A stretch of 64,000 nt of DNA from Polyangia bacterium (GCA_030427835.1 JAUICN010000002.1:62001-126000); one strand, 5' to 3'; counted from the first letter of the stretch, positions 18,908 through 29,500 are shown. Numbers and translations are program-made. Notes: generated by a model not told the origin, from the sequence alone.

Positions 18908-20809
18908 TTACCAGGAGGCGTCGCCGATAAATTGAACTTCCCCGACCGTTGAGGCGTTTCCCAGATCTTGTTTGGTTCTAGGGCCTCCTTTGCAGTCGGT
19001 AGGATCTCCCCAATACAAGTATGTGGGAACTGCGAAGTCTGACCCCCCTTGCCGGTAGTTGGAGAATATGATTTCTGGGCATCCATCCCCATTGAGGTCG
19101 CCCACCGAAGAGTGTGTGGGGCCAATGGTGGGAAGTCGGGTGCCAAGGTTTAGATTCCCTGTTGAGGAGCCCCAGAAAACGATCGATTCAGTGTAGTAGG
19201 GGTTGATACCGGAGGTTACATGGTCTTCCCGGTAGCTTGCCACGATGTCCATATGGCCATCTGAATCGATGTCGGCTGCCTTCACATGGGCGATGCCGTT
19301 GAGAGTCCCGATCATTCCATAGTGGCTGGTGTAGGCCATCGCAGAGTTTGTGTTCCCGAGGTAGGCGCGGACTGGCGCTGCCCAGCCCCAGTTGTTGTCT
19401 GGGCGGAATCCCGGAAAGGCGATGTCTAGACCTGGGGAACCATCGATTTCTGCGACCTCTGCATGAATGGCACCTTGAGTGGGAATGCTTGTTCGCCGCC
19501 CGGACCCGGTTCCGAAGCGATTGTTTGGGGAGGTCTGGGTGGAATCCTGCCAGTACACGTAGGTGTCGGTGTCTGTGTTTGACGTGTTTGTACGGTAGTT
19601 GGTGAGTAGAATATCTAGGTCGCCGTCATTGTCTAGATCGGCAATATCGACATCGTTTGCTCCGATCGTAGGCAGGGATTTTGACGTCGATCCAGCAAAC
19701 CGGTTTGCATTGCCCCAAAAAATTCGTGAACTGATTTGGTACACGTTGCTGTTGTTTCTGGATTCGGCAAATACGATATCCTTGTGGCCATCCGCGTCGA
19801 TGTCTGCGATTGCCGCGTTTCGACCACCCCAGGTTAGGAAGTCTTTTCGGCCAGCAGCGCCGCTGGGATCGAACCCAGCCGGAGAGTTCCAGAAGATGCG
19901 AGAGTTGCACGAGAAATCGTTGCTTGCTTCAAGGAGGCATACAAAAAGAATGTCTTCCCACCCGTCGCTGTCGATGTCGTCGATTTGGATGTCTGTAGCA
20001 CCTATGGTGGGCAGTGCGGTACGGCTGGTTGCAGAGAACGTTCCTGATGCGCTTCCCCAATAGACATAGGAATCCACTTCAAAGTTTGTGGCGCTGTCCT
20101 GTGAGTTTGCGATGACGATGTCCTGGAATCCATCCTGATTGAGATCCGCTACTTTCCCCTGTTTTGCCCCTAGAGTAGGAATGTTGAGACGCCCTGGGTT
20201 GCTGTAGTTTTTGCCACTAAGGTAAACGCCGGAGTCGATCGTGAAGTTCGTGGCACTGTCTCGGAACTCCACCACGAGTAGATCAGGCTTGCCATCACAG
20301 TCCACATCGGAGCAACCGTCGTGACCGTCGCAATTCGTGTCTATTGAGTCTTCGGGAACTTCTGGCACGGCGCCCGGGTAAACGGTGGGCATGGTGTCGT
20401 CGCAATCGGTTTTGTTGGCCGAGTATCCTGGAAGCAACGCGCTAGCCAATATGGTGCTGGCTTCTGTTCCATAGCCGTCACCGTCGGTATCGATGTAGTA
20501 GGTGCGTGCAAGCGTGCCCCCCCCCCCTGACCCTCCATTAAAGCCGCTGTCGTTTGTGGTGCTGGCGTCGATCATGCCGGCGTCGGTGGCGGCGGAGTCT
20601 GTGGTAGTGGCGTCCGAAATGCTGGCGTCTGCCATGGTGCTATCGACAGTGCTGTCTACGGACGCATCTTGGTTGTTGCCACCTGTTTCCGCGTCTTTGC
20701 TCGAGCTCCCGCCGTCGAACTCTTGATTGATCATGCTGTTTCCAGAGCCGGAACCACAGCTCACAAGCAAGACTGCTAGGAATAGCCAGCATCCCCCGTG
20801 GATTGTCAT
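18908..20809 (-). CDS. FG-GAP/VCBS-repeat surface lipoprotein with MopE-like putative metal-binding segment
   Basis: Signal/lipobox LFLAVLLVSC; Asp/Ser/Thr-rich stalk; DTDGDGYGTEASTILA...DCDDTMPTVYPGAVPEVPEDSIDTNCDGHD; repeated DLNQDGFQDIVIANSQDS-type units; C-term IGDASW. Confidence 0.85.
   Translation of the reverse strand: MTIHGGCWLFLAVLLVSCGSGSGNSMINQEFDGGSSSKDAETGGNNQDASVDSTVDSTMADASISDATTTDSAATDAGMIDASTTNDSGFNGGSGGGGTLARTYYIDTDGDGYGTEASTILASALLPGYSANKTDCDDTMPTVYPGAVPEVPEDSIDTNCDGHDGCSDVDCDGKPDLLVVEFRDSATNFTIDSGVYLSGKNYSNPGRLNIPTLGAKQGKVADLNQDGFQDIVIANSQDSATNFEVDSYVYWGSASGTFSATSRTALPTIGATDIQIDDIDSDGWEDILFVCLLEASNDFSCNSRIFWNSPAGFDPSGAAGRKDFLTWGGRNAAIADIDADGHKDIVFAESRNNSNVYQISSRIFWGNANRFAGSTSKSLPTIGANDVDIADLDNDGDLDILLTNYRTNTSNTDTDTYVYWQDSTQTSPNNRFGTGSGRRTSIPTQGAIHAEVAEIDGSPGLDIAFPGFRPDNNWGWAAPVRAYLGNTNSAMAYTSHYGMIGTLNGIAHVKAADIDSDGHMDIVASYREDHVTSGINPYYTESIVFWGSSTGNLNLGTRLPTIGPTHSSVGDLNGDGCPEIIFSNYRQGGSDFAVPTYLYWGDPTDCKGGPRTKQDLGNASTVGEVQFIGDASW
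20517..20527. repeat. C11 homopolymer (G11 on the coding strand) inside the lipoprotein stalk
   Basis: Read directly: ...agcgtgCCCCCCCCCCCtgaccc...; codes GGGG in NGGSGGGGTLARTYY. Confidence 0.95.
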
Positions 20810-20882
20810 CTTCTAGTAATAGCAGATTTTTGAATATGCGAATCCGATTTCTATTCTGATTGGCCGGTTTTTGGTATCTGTT

Positions 20883-21059
20883 CTATGCGTCAAAGGCCCA
20901 GTAAACATCCACGAGGGATGCAGGGTAGCTGTCGTTGTCTGTGTTGGCGTAGAAGGTCCAGGTGACGTAACCGTCACCTGGACTGCCGTCAGCCGTTCCG
21001 CCATCTGACACGGTGCCGCCATTGCCTGCACCGCTGTCCGCTACACCACCGTAGTGATT
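20883..21059 (-). pseudogene. Remnant of a lipoprotein stalk plus short C-terminal domain, no start codon
   Basis: Minus-strand frame reads NHYGGVADSGAGNGGTVSDGGTADGSPGDGYVTWTFYANTDNDSYPASLVDVYWAFDA*; in-frame stop just upstream and no ATG. Confidence 0.55.
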
Positions 21060-21131
21060 TTATTGACGGAGCCCACGTTGGTTTTTTGAAGTCAGCTGCT
21101 GACCCGAAAAAACTTTCTCGGTTGTGGGGAC

Positions 21132-23084
21132 CTACCAGGAGGCGTCGCCGACGATCACGGTTTTGGCGGTTCTGGCGGTGTTGAGCACGGTGCGATGGGC
21201 AGTGGAGTAGCCGTTGCGGCAGTCTAAGGGGTCACCGTGATAAATATAGTTGTCTGCACCGTTCCAGGAGGTGTTGTCTCGCCCGTTGCTGTAGATGATT
21301 TCTGGGCACCCGTCGCCGTTGAGGTCACCCACCGTGACGTGTTCGGCACCCAGGGTGGGAAGTGTTGTGGGGTTCATGGCGTCCAGTCCTGTGGCGCTAC
21401 CCCAGTAGATCAGGGAATCCACTGCATAGACGCCGCCGTCGGTCAGTCGAGCTGTAACAAGGTCGAGGTGTCCGTCGGAATCTAGGTCATGCAGTTCGCC
21501 GTAGCGCATCCCGTTGGCGGATGCTCCAGACATGAGATCCGAGGACATGGTGTAGGCGCTTCCTTCAAATACGGAGGTGGGTGCATTTGCCCAACCGGAG
21601 TTGTGGTACCCAAAGAACACGATGTCCGGATTGCTGTCGTTGTCGATGAGCCCTACGGCCGCCTGCACCGCACCGGTGGTGGTGATAGCGGTTCGGTTGC
21701 TGTTGGTGAAACGCCCGGGCTTTGTACCGGAAGCGGTATTCTGCGTGTACACGTAGGAACTGTTTACGTAACTTGGGCTGCTAGTGGAGCCGCTGCGGTA
21801 GCTGAAGAGTAGGAAGTCTTCGAATCCGTCTCCATTGGCATCGAAGATATGGATTTCGCGACCACCCTTGGACTCCACCGTTGACTTGGAGCCCACCGCA
21901 AAACGAAGGCTATCGCCCCAATATACGTAGGCGCTTAGGTTGTAACTTGAATAGTGGCGGTTGGTGTTGAAAATGATGTCTTTTCTCCCGTCGTGATCAA
22001 AGTCAACAACCTTTACGTCGAACGCACCGTGGTGGTCACCAAACTCTGCTTTTCGACTTGTACTGAGGGTGGGGTTCATCATGTCACCCGCGCCATTGCC
22101 CCAGTACAAACGGGACTTGCGTGTCCAGTCGCTGTCGCTGTCTCGGTATTCGGCAAAGACCACATCGAGGTGAGAATCGCCGTCCATATCATCGACTACC
22201 GCGTTGAGGGCGCCTGATGAAGGTAGGCTAAATGGGGGTATCGTGCTGAAGTCGGTACCGTTTCCAAAGTAGACCTTGGAGCTTGTGTTCCAGCTGTATT
22301 GACTGCTTTGGTGATTGACGAGCACGATATCGAGATAGCCATCCTCATTGATATCCCCGACCGACGCGCTGATGGCACCTAGACCTGCAATGGCCTCTCG
22401 GTGCATGTCGTCGAAGGAGCCGGCCTGGTTGTAGTAAACGTAGGAATCGAGGTTCCAGTCGTTGGTGCTGTGACTACTGCCTTCTCTATTTTCCACCACA
22501 ATGAGATCGGGAAGGCCATCGCAGTTGAGATCTGTACAGGGTGCGGGGCCCATTGCGCCATCCATGGAACCATCGGCCCCAGCGTCCAGGCCGCTGTCTA
22601 TGGCAGCGTCCGACCCCGCGTCCAAACTGCTGTCTGTGCCCGCGTCTGTTGCGGCGTCTACACCGCCGCCTGCACCGCCATCGGCCCCCGCGTCCGTTGC
22701 GGCATCTGCACTGCCGTCCACACCCGTGTCTGCACTGGCATCACTGCTGGCGTCACTGCCGGCATCCGAGCCAGCATCGGTTGCTGCATCAACCCCAGTA
22801 TCAGAACTGGCATCACTGCTGGCGTCACTGGTGGCGTCCGAGCCGGCATCGGTTGCTGCGTCCACAGCGCTGTCTGTGCTCGCGTCTGTTGAGGCGTCGA
22901 TTGAGTTGGCATCCGCCAGGGTCGCGTCCAATGTGGTTGAGCCGTCGCTGTTTCCGCCCCCGCTGCCTGAGTCGTCTACGGAACTATCCAGGCCTGGGTC
23001 GGGGGTTTTGGATTCACCGGAGCCACCGCACCCGGTGGTCAGGCCCCAAAGGAGCAAAGCAAACGAGACAAGAACGTGAGGCAT
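21132..23084 (-). CDS. FG-GAP/VCBS-repeat surface lipoprotein
   Basis: Lipobox LLLWGLTTGC; long DAATDAGSDASSDAS stalk; FG-GAP units such as DINEDGYLDIVLVNHQSS, DMDGDSHLDVVFAEYRDS; C-term VIVGDASW. Confidence 0.88.
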   Translation of the reverse strand: MPHVLVSFALLLWGLTTGCGGSGESKTPDPGLDSSVDDSGSGGGNSDGSTTLDATLADANSIDASTDASTDSAVDAATDAGSDATSDASSDASSDTGVDAATDAGSDAGSDASSDASADTGVDGSADAATDAGADGGAGGGVDAATDAGTDSSLDAGSDAAIDSGLDAGADGSMDGAMGPAPCTDLNCDGLPDLIVVENREGSSHSTNDWNLDSYVYYNQAGSFDDMHREAIAGLGAISASVGDINEDGYLDIVLVNHQSSQYSWNTSSKVYFGNGTDFSTIPPFSLPSSGALNAVVDDMDGDSHLDVVFAEYRDSDSDWTRKSRLYWGNGAGDMMNPTLSTSRKAEFGDHHGAFDVKVVDFDHDGRKDIIFNTNRHYSSYNLSAYVYWGDSLRFAVGSKSTVESKGGREIHIFDANGDGFEDFLLFSYRSGSTSSPSYVNSSYVYTQNTASGTKPGRFTNSNRTAITTTGAVQAAVGLIDNDSNPDIVFFGYHNSGWANAPTSVFEGSAYTMSSDLMSGASANGMRYGELHDLDSDGHLDLVTARLTDGGVYAVDSLIYWGSATGLDAMNPTTLPTLGAEHVTVGDLNGDGCPEIIYSNGRDNTSWNGADNYIYHGDPLDCRNGYSTAHRTVLNTARTAKTVIVGDASW

Positions 23085-23276
23085 TCGTACACCTTATGCA
23101 AAGTTCTTCTGTCACGGAAGTCTTTTTCACCACACCTGTCGCACTCTGTTGGCGTGTTTTATCCCTATTTAAGGAGGTCAACAGCTGTCTGCGTGTTGTG
23201 GGTTGCTCCTTTGGCGGTCGTATTCCGATATTGAATTGTCGCGTGCACCCTCGCTGGGGTGCGCTAGCGTCGCCCC

Positions 23277-23618
23277 ATGTCGTCTATTCGCCCCATTGCA
23301 TCCCGTTGTTCGATTTTTCTTGTGGTTCTTTTCGCGTTTTCAGGCTGCTATGTCTACCAGATGAGGACGGACGTTCCCAGTGGTCCCCAGGAAAGCGAAA
23401 TGGAGATTACCTGGTTGTTTGGGATTGTGGGTACGCACTCCTTTGCAGAGGAGTGCCCTAGGGGGCTGGCAGAGATTACCACCTACACGCCGTTGCTCGG
23501 GCTTGTGGTAGGGGCGGTTACTTTTGGAATCGTGGTTCCCAGGCGAGCGGAATATCGGTGTGTGGCACCGAGCGGTCCAGTGGCCCAATCGGATGGTTTT
23601 GTTGCGACAACCCACTGA
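23277..23618 (+). CDS. Small lipoprotein, Bor-like
   Basis: Lipobox FLVVLFAFSGC; pattern HSFAEECPRGLAEITTYTPLLGLVVGAVTFGIVVPRRAEYRC resembles Bor-family proteins. Confidence 0.55.
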   Translation: MSSIRPIASRCSIFLVVLFAFSGCYVYQMRTDVPSGPQESEMEITWLFGIVGTHSFAEECPRGLAEITTYTPLLGLVVGAVTFGIVVPRRAEYRCVAPSGPVAQSDGFVATTH

Positions 23619-23625
23619 TTGCATG

Positions 23626-23670
23626 GCGGCGTTCGGTCGTGCGGCGTTCGGTTTTGCGGCGTTCGTTTTT
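23626..23670. repeat. 15-bp x3 tandem repeat upstream of leuS
   Basis: GCGGCGTTCGGTCGT / GCGGCGTTCGGTTTT / GCGGCGTTCGTTTTT. Confidence 0.85.
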
Positions 23671-23705
23671 TGGGGTGACGGGTTTCGTTTTTGTAAGGAT
23701 GTGTT

Positions 23706-26537
23706 GTGACGAGTGAGAATAGTCAGTTTCGTTACGGAGCGGAGCTGGCAACGGCTCTCGAAACCAAGTGGCAAGCCCGGTGGGAAGAGGATGCTGTCTA
23801 CAGGCAGCCCAATCCTGGTGAAGCCGGGTTCGATGGGTCCAAGCCCAAGTTTTATTGTTTGGATATGTTTCCCTATCCAAGTGGGGCGGGTCTACATGTG
23901 GGGCACCCCGAGGGGTACACTGCTACCGATATCCTCAGCCGGTACAAGCGTGCACGTGGGTACAACGTGTTGCACCCCATGGGCTGGGATGCCTTTGGCT
24001 TGCCGGCGGAGCAGTACGCTATTCAAACCGGGATTCACCCGGACGTGACGACCCGGAAGTCCATTGACAACTTTCGTCGCCAACTCAAGCGTTTTGGATT
24101 TTCCTACGATTGGGACCGTGAGTTCGGGACGATTGATCCAGAGTACTACCGGTGGACTCAATGGATTTTCTTGCAGATCTATGGAGCGTGGTTTGATCCT
24201 GCTGCGTGCAAGGGGCGTCCCATCGCGGACCTTGTGGCTGAGTTTGAGAATGGAACTCGGGTGGTTGGTTTTAATCCGGATGCTGCTGAGTGTAGCCGTG
24301 AGGAGACCAGCCAGACTTTTGGTTTGTGGAGCTCGATAGACACCAAAACCCAGCATCGCATTATTGATAGCTGGCGACTGTGTTACCTCGCAGAGCAGAC
24401 GGTGAACTGGTGCCCCAAGCTTGGTACTGCGCTTGCCAATGAGGAAGTCATCGACGGTCGTAGTGAACGGGGGGGCTACCCTGTGTTTCGAAAGCCTCTT
24501 CGTCAGTGGATGTTTCGCATTACGGCCTATGGGGATCGGTTGTTGAACGGCCTTGAGGGGTTGGATTGGCCAGAGGCGACCAAAGCGAAGCAAACGGGCT
24601 GGATCGGCCGCAGTGAAGGTGCAGAGATTGATTTCAGGTTGGTCGACGCTCCTGAGGGTTTCCCGCAGCTTACTGTCTACACGACCCGGCCGGATACCCT
24701 GTTTGGCACCACGTACATGGTGGTGGCGCCGGAACACCCGCTTGTGGCAGCGGTGTTGGGCGATGGGGAGTCCGGTGTTGTGGCGAGCTATGTTTCCGAA
24801 GCGCGTAACCGTTCGGATCTGGAACGGCAGAGGAGCAAAGAGAAGACCGGGGTACCCCTTGGGATTGACGCCGTGAACCCAGCCAACGGTGAGCGTATCC
24901 CCGTGTGGGTCGCGGATTATGTGCTGATGGGTTACGGGCAGGGAGCTATTATGGCGGTTCCAGCTCACGATGAGCGGGATTTTGCCTTTGCCACTACCTT
25001 TGGGTTGCCTGTCGTTCATGTGATTGAGCCATCAAAGAAGGGGGCCAAAACGGACAACTTCTACGTGGGGGATGGCCTGGCGGTTCGCAGCTCCAACGCC
25101 AAGGTGTCCTTGGATGGGCTTGGGGTAGGGGAGGCGAAGTCACGGATCATTGATTGGCTAGAGTCTGAGGGGGTTGGGCGTCGTCAGGTGAACTTTCGGC
25201 TTCGGGATTGGCTCTTTAGCCGACAGCGCTACTGGGGTGAGCCCTTTCCAATCGTTTACGATCAGGATGGCCAGCACCACGCGGTTGGTGAGGAAACGCT
25301 TCCGGTCAAACTTCCGGCGCTTGCAGATTACGCGCCCGAGGAGAGCGAAGATCCCATGCCGCTCTTGGCAAAGGCTGGGGATTGGTTGAAGACCACCGCC
25401 GCCGAGGCGGGTGTGGATGCCTTGCCAGGTGGTGCTCCCATGGTGCGCGAAACCAATACCATGCCAGGGTGGGCCGGGTCCTGTTGGTACTACCTGCGCT
25501 ACTGCGATCCTCGCAACAGTGAATCCCTAGCCGGAAATGCGGCGCAGCAGTATTGGCTGGGTAAGGACGGCATCGATCTCTATGTGGGAGGTGCAGAACA
25601 TGCGGTGTTGCACCTGCTCTACGCGCGTTTTTGGCACCAAGTTCTATATGATCTTGGCCATGTGACGTCTGCTGAGCCTATCCAGAAGATGTACCACCAG
25701 GGGTTGATCCAGAGCTTTGCATATCAGCGGAACGATAAGTCTCTTGTGCCCACCGATGAGGTAAAGAATGTAGGCACGGAAGACAAGCCTGAGTACGTGG
25801 AGGTCGCCACGGAAGATTCTGTGAAACAGATCGTGGCGAAGATGAGTAAGTCCTTGAAGAATGTTGTGAATCCCGATGACGTGATCGCGGAGTATGGGGC
25901 CGATACGTTTCGTTTGTACGAAATGTACTTGGGCCCGCTCGATGCCTCCAAGCCGTGGAATCCGAGAGATATTTCTGGCATGTACCGGTTTCTTCAGCGC
26001 ACTTGGCGTTTGTTGGTCAATGAGGAATCGGGAGAGCTGGCCTTGGCAAGTGACTTGTCCCTAGTCGGTTCTGAGAAGCTGGAGCGGCTGTTGCACCGTA
26101 CGATCGCTGGGGTCACAGAGGATTTGGAGCGTATGGCCTTCAATACGGCCATCGCAAAACTCATTGAGTTTGTGAATGCATCCCTCTCAGGTGATGGGTT
26201 GAGCTTAGATCAAGCAAGGCGTTTTTCTGTGTTGATCAGTCCGTTTGTGCCGCACATGGCCGAGGAACTCTGGAACAAACTGGGTGGGGAAGACTCGGTT
26301 TGCCTTCAGCCCTGGCCAACCTGGGAACCGACCATGTTGGAGGACGAGACGGTGGAGATCCCCGTTCAGGTACAGGGAAAACTGCGGGCGAAGCTTCAGG
26401 TGCCGCCCGCCATGTCCAAGGAAGACCTTGAGAAAACAGCGCTTGCCCATGAACGGGTGGTGCCCTTTCTTGAGGGGAAGACCGTGCGCAAGGTGATTGT
26501 CGTGCCAGGTCGTCTTGTTAACATCGTTGCGACTTGA
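23706..26537 (+). CDS. leuS: Leucyl-tRNA synthetase
   Basis: GTG start; HVGHPEGYTATDILSRYKRARGYNVLHPMGWDAFGLPAEQYA and KMSKSLKNVVNPDDV signatures. Confidence 0.97.
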   Translation: MTSENSQFRYGAELATALETKWQARWEEDAVYRQPNPGEAGFDGSKPKFYCLDMFPYPSGAGLHVGHPEGYTATDILSRYKRARGYNVLHPMGWDAFGLPAEQYAIQTGIHPDVTTRKSIDNFRRQLKRFGFSYDWDREFGTIDPEYYRWTQWIFLQIYGAWFDPAACKGRPIADLVAEFENGTRVVGFNPDAAECSREETSQTFGLWSSIDTKTQHRIIDSWRLCYLAEQTVNWCPKLGTALANEEVIDGRSERGGYPVFRKPLRQWMFRITAYGDRLLNGLEGLDWPEATKAKQTGWIGRSEGAEIDFRLVDAPEGFPQLTVYTTRPDTLFGTTYMVVAPEHPLVAAVLGDGESGVVASYVSEARNRSDLERQRSKEKTGVPLGIDAVNPANGERIPVWVADYVLMGYGQGAIMAVPAHDERDFAFATTFGLPVVHVIEPSKKGAKTDNFYVGDGLAVRSSNAKVSLDGLGVGEAKSRIIDWLESEGVGRRQVNFRLRDWLFSRQRYWGEPFPIVYDQDGQHHAVGEETLPVKLPALADYAPEESEDPMPLLAKAGDWLKTTAAEAGVDALPGGAPMVRETNTMPGWAGSCWYYLRYCDPRNSESLAGNAAQQYWLGKDGIDLYVGGAEHAVLHLLYARFWHQVLYDLGHVTSAEPIQKMYHQGLIQSFAYQRNDKSLVPTDEVKNVGTEDKPEYVEVATEDSVKQIVAKMSKSLKNVVNPDDVIAEYGADTFRLYEMYLGPLDASKPWNPRDISGMYRFLQRTWRLLVNEESGELALASDLSLVGSEKLERLLHRTIAGVTEDLERMAFNTAIAKLIEFVNASLSGDGLSLDQARRFSVLISPFVPHMAEELWNKLGGEDSVCLQPWPTWEPTMLEDETVEIPVQVQGKLRAKLQVPPAMSKEDLEKTALAHERVVPFLEGKTVRKVIVVPGRLVNIVAT

Positions 26538-26555
26538 ACTGGGATCGGTCTAGCC

Positions 26556-29500
26556 CTACGGGCAACGATGTAGTGCGGTCAGCACGGCACCGGTATTGAA
26601 GTAGGGGTCTGCCCGAAATGGTATTCCCGCAGCAAACCAATCTGTCGTCACCGTGATCGAGGAACCCAGTTTGTCTCCCGATTGGGCTTTGCCTTCCGTT
26701 GTCACGAATTCCTCGTTCCAGCTCATGCCATCGTTTTTGTAGTAGTAGACGGCTCCGTTGTCGGTGTTTGAACCTGTGTCGGCGTTCGGTGAGCCCACCA
26801 GGAGTGTTGTGCCTAGCAAAGCCAGGGAATCGCCAAACAACATTCCTGTGTGGGTTGCGGAATCGCTGGCGGTGATCTTGGCATCTTGAGTCCAGATTGA
26901 TCCGGAGCGGATGAACAGGTAAACGGAGCCCTGGTCCGTACCGCCATCGTCGTCCTTGGGCGCGCCCACCACAGCGACGTTGCCGTCTACCGAAACAGCG
27001 GTTCCAAACTCGTCTCCGGCCGCAGCGTCGGAGGCCAGAAGCTTGCTCTGTTCTGTCCAGGTGCTCCCGGTTCTTGTGTAAACGTAGGCGGACCCGGAAG
27101 ACGCTCCGTTGTCGTCGTTGCGCCGGGCACCCACGATCAGGGTATCGCCGTCGATTTGTAGGCTTTCTCCAAAACTATCGCTGTTCGCAGCGTCGCTTGC
27201 GGTGAGTTTGGCCTGCTGACTCCAGGTGGAACCAGACTTTACGAACACGTAAACGGCACCCGTGCCGGATCCGGCGCCCACTACCACGGTGTCACCACTT
27301 ATGTCGACGGAAATGCCATACCTGCTTCCAATGGCGATGTCGCTTCCCATGAGATGGGTTGAGAAGATCCATCCCGATAGATCCTGGTAGACCAGTACCG
27401 TGCCTGCGCTAACCCCAAACTCAGGTACTGCGATTGCCGCCATATCCCCATCAATAGCGACCGCGGCACCCTGTTGATCTGAGGTGGATACCACCGCCGC
27501 AAGATAGGCTTCGGTGTTCCATGTACCGCCAGCACGTCGATAGATGTATGCACCTCCCCCGTCGTCCACTCCCCCCGTGAGGTCGTCCCTGGGGGCACCG
27601 ACGATAAGAAGATCATCTTTTCCGTCGACAGCAATTCCGTATTGATCTCCTGCGGCGTCCCCATCTGCTGCACCAAATACGGTGGGCGCCGCCCAGGTGG
27701 TTCCTGAACGGGTGAAGTGGAATACCCCGCCACCATTTTTGTCGTTGCCATCGTATTCGGGAGCTCCTGCCCACAGCAGGTTGCCCTCGACGGCCACGCC
27801 CGTTCCCAACTGATCCTCGCTTTGCGGAGTGTTGGCTGTGAGTTTCTGTTGTTGGGACCAGGTACCTGCGGATTCTGCAAATACGTAGGATGCGCCGCCC
27901 GATGATGCGGACCCAGGGTTGTGGTTGGGAGCGCCAACTACCAGAGTGCTGCCGTCAATCCAGAGTGCACTTCCAAAATGGTCTGCTGAGGACCCGTCAG
28001 AGGCGACTACCTTGTCCTCCTGGTTCCATACCATGCCCGATCTCGAAAAAATGTATGCTGAACCGGATTCACTCCCGTTGTCGTCGTCCCCTGTGGCTCC
28101 CACCGCCATGGTATCCTGATCCAGGGAGAGAGTGGTTCCAAAGGCATCTCCACTTGCGGTGTCCATGCCGTCTAGGGTGTCTTCCAAAGCCCAGGAGCCC
28201 ATGGATTCGGTATAGGTTGTCACTTCGCCGCCGGAACCAGCACTAGGCGCGCCGATGGCTGCGGTTCCTTGATCTAGGGCGACGGCGGTACCAAACCGCA
28301 CTCCACCCAGGGCGGGCTGCAGTTTTGTGGATTGGGCCCAACTACCACTGCTGCGGCTGAATAGATAGGCGGCCCCGGCATTGCTCCCAGCTCCGTCGTG
28401 TTGTGGGCTTCCGACGATGGCCCAGTTTCCATATACGTCCACCGAGGCGCCAAACTCATCTTGCACGCTGATGTCGTTGGCGGTGATGGTTTGTTGTAGT
28501 TTCCATTCAAACCCATCAAATACGTATGCGTAGGCGGCTCCTCCGAATATGGCAGCGGTCCAGTCACCTGGGGCACCGACGATGATCGTACCACCGTGTA
28601 CCGCGACGGCTTCACCGTAGCGTTGGTTTACGTTTCCTGTGGCTGGAGAGAGTACGGTTTCAAGTACCCAATTGACCCCGCTCTTCCGATACACATGGGC
28701 GGACCCTGAGTTGAACTCGGCACTGTCCTTCTTGGATACTCCGACTACGAGCACGTCGCCGTCCACGGCCACGGAGCTGCCAAGCATGTCGTTTACATGA
28801 TCTACCTGACTGGGCGTGAGTGTTTCCGGAAGTGCTGCCACGCAGGATCCGGCACATACACCGGATAGGCATTCCCCTGTGCCTCCACCCGAGAGTGTGC
28901 ACATGGTGCTGTCTGCCACAGGTGCGTTGTCGCATAGATTGCTGTTGCATGTGTCGGTGGTGCAGGTGGTACCGTCATCGCAATCACTGTTGTTGAGGCA
29001 CTCTAGGCACATGCCGCTGCCACATACGCCACCCGCGCAAGGGGTGGAGTCGGCGACACTCGGTCGGTCACATTGATCGCTGGTCTCGTTGCAGCTGTCG
29101 GTGGTGCACTCTTCGCCATCACTGCAGTTTCGTGGTCCCCCACTGGTACAGGTGCCCGAGGTACAGGTATCGTTGATTGTGCAGAACAAACCGTCGTCGC
29201 AAACGGCACCGTCTGCGAGGGTTGTGTTGGTACACGAACCCGCATTGCAAGAATCGGTGGTGCAAGTGTTGCTGTCGTTGCAATCATTGCAAAGGTCGCC
29301 GTCGCTTCCACAGTCATTGAGATTGGATCCGGCGACGCAGGTACTTCCGGTCCAACAACCCGTGCAACAGGCGCCACTGCGGCATTGCCCGGCGACCATC
29401 CCGTCTGTGCAGGATGTGCCGTCCATGGCTGTGGCGCAGAACGGTGCTGAACCTCCATCCGTGGCGCCACCGTCCGTCATTCCGCCGTCGCCTGAGCCGC

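Noticed and set aside
22560-22920. Possible CRISPR-like repeat array
   Set aside because: Degenerate coding repeats without constant-length unique spacers; explained by the lipoprotein stalk
22541-23461. 306-aa plus-strand ORF opposite the FG-GAP lipoprotein stalk
   Set aside because: R/H/P-rich translation is the reverse frame of the DAATDAGS repeats; it runs through the intergenic region without a plausible protein
23892-25019. 375-aa ORF antisense to leuS
   Set aside because: Lies wholly opposite a confident conserved gene; composition is a by-product of GC-rich codon structure
26540-26556. Second copy of the MITE terminal sequence (GATCGGTCTAG) after leuS
   Set aside because: Only partly matching and located at the homologous 3' end of the paralogous lipoprotein gene; no paired inverted arm found
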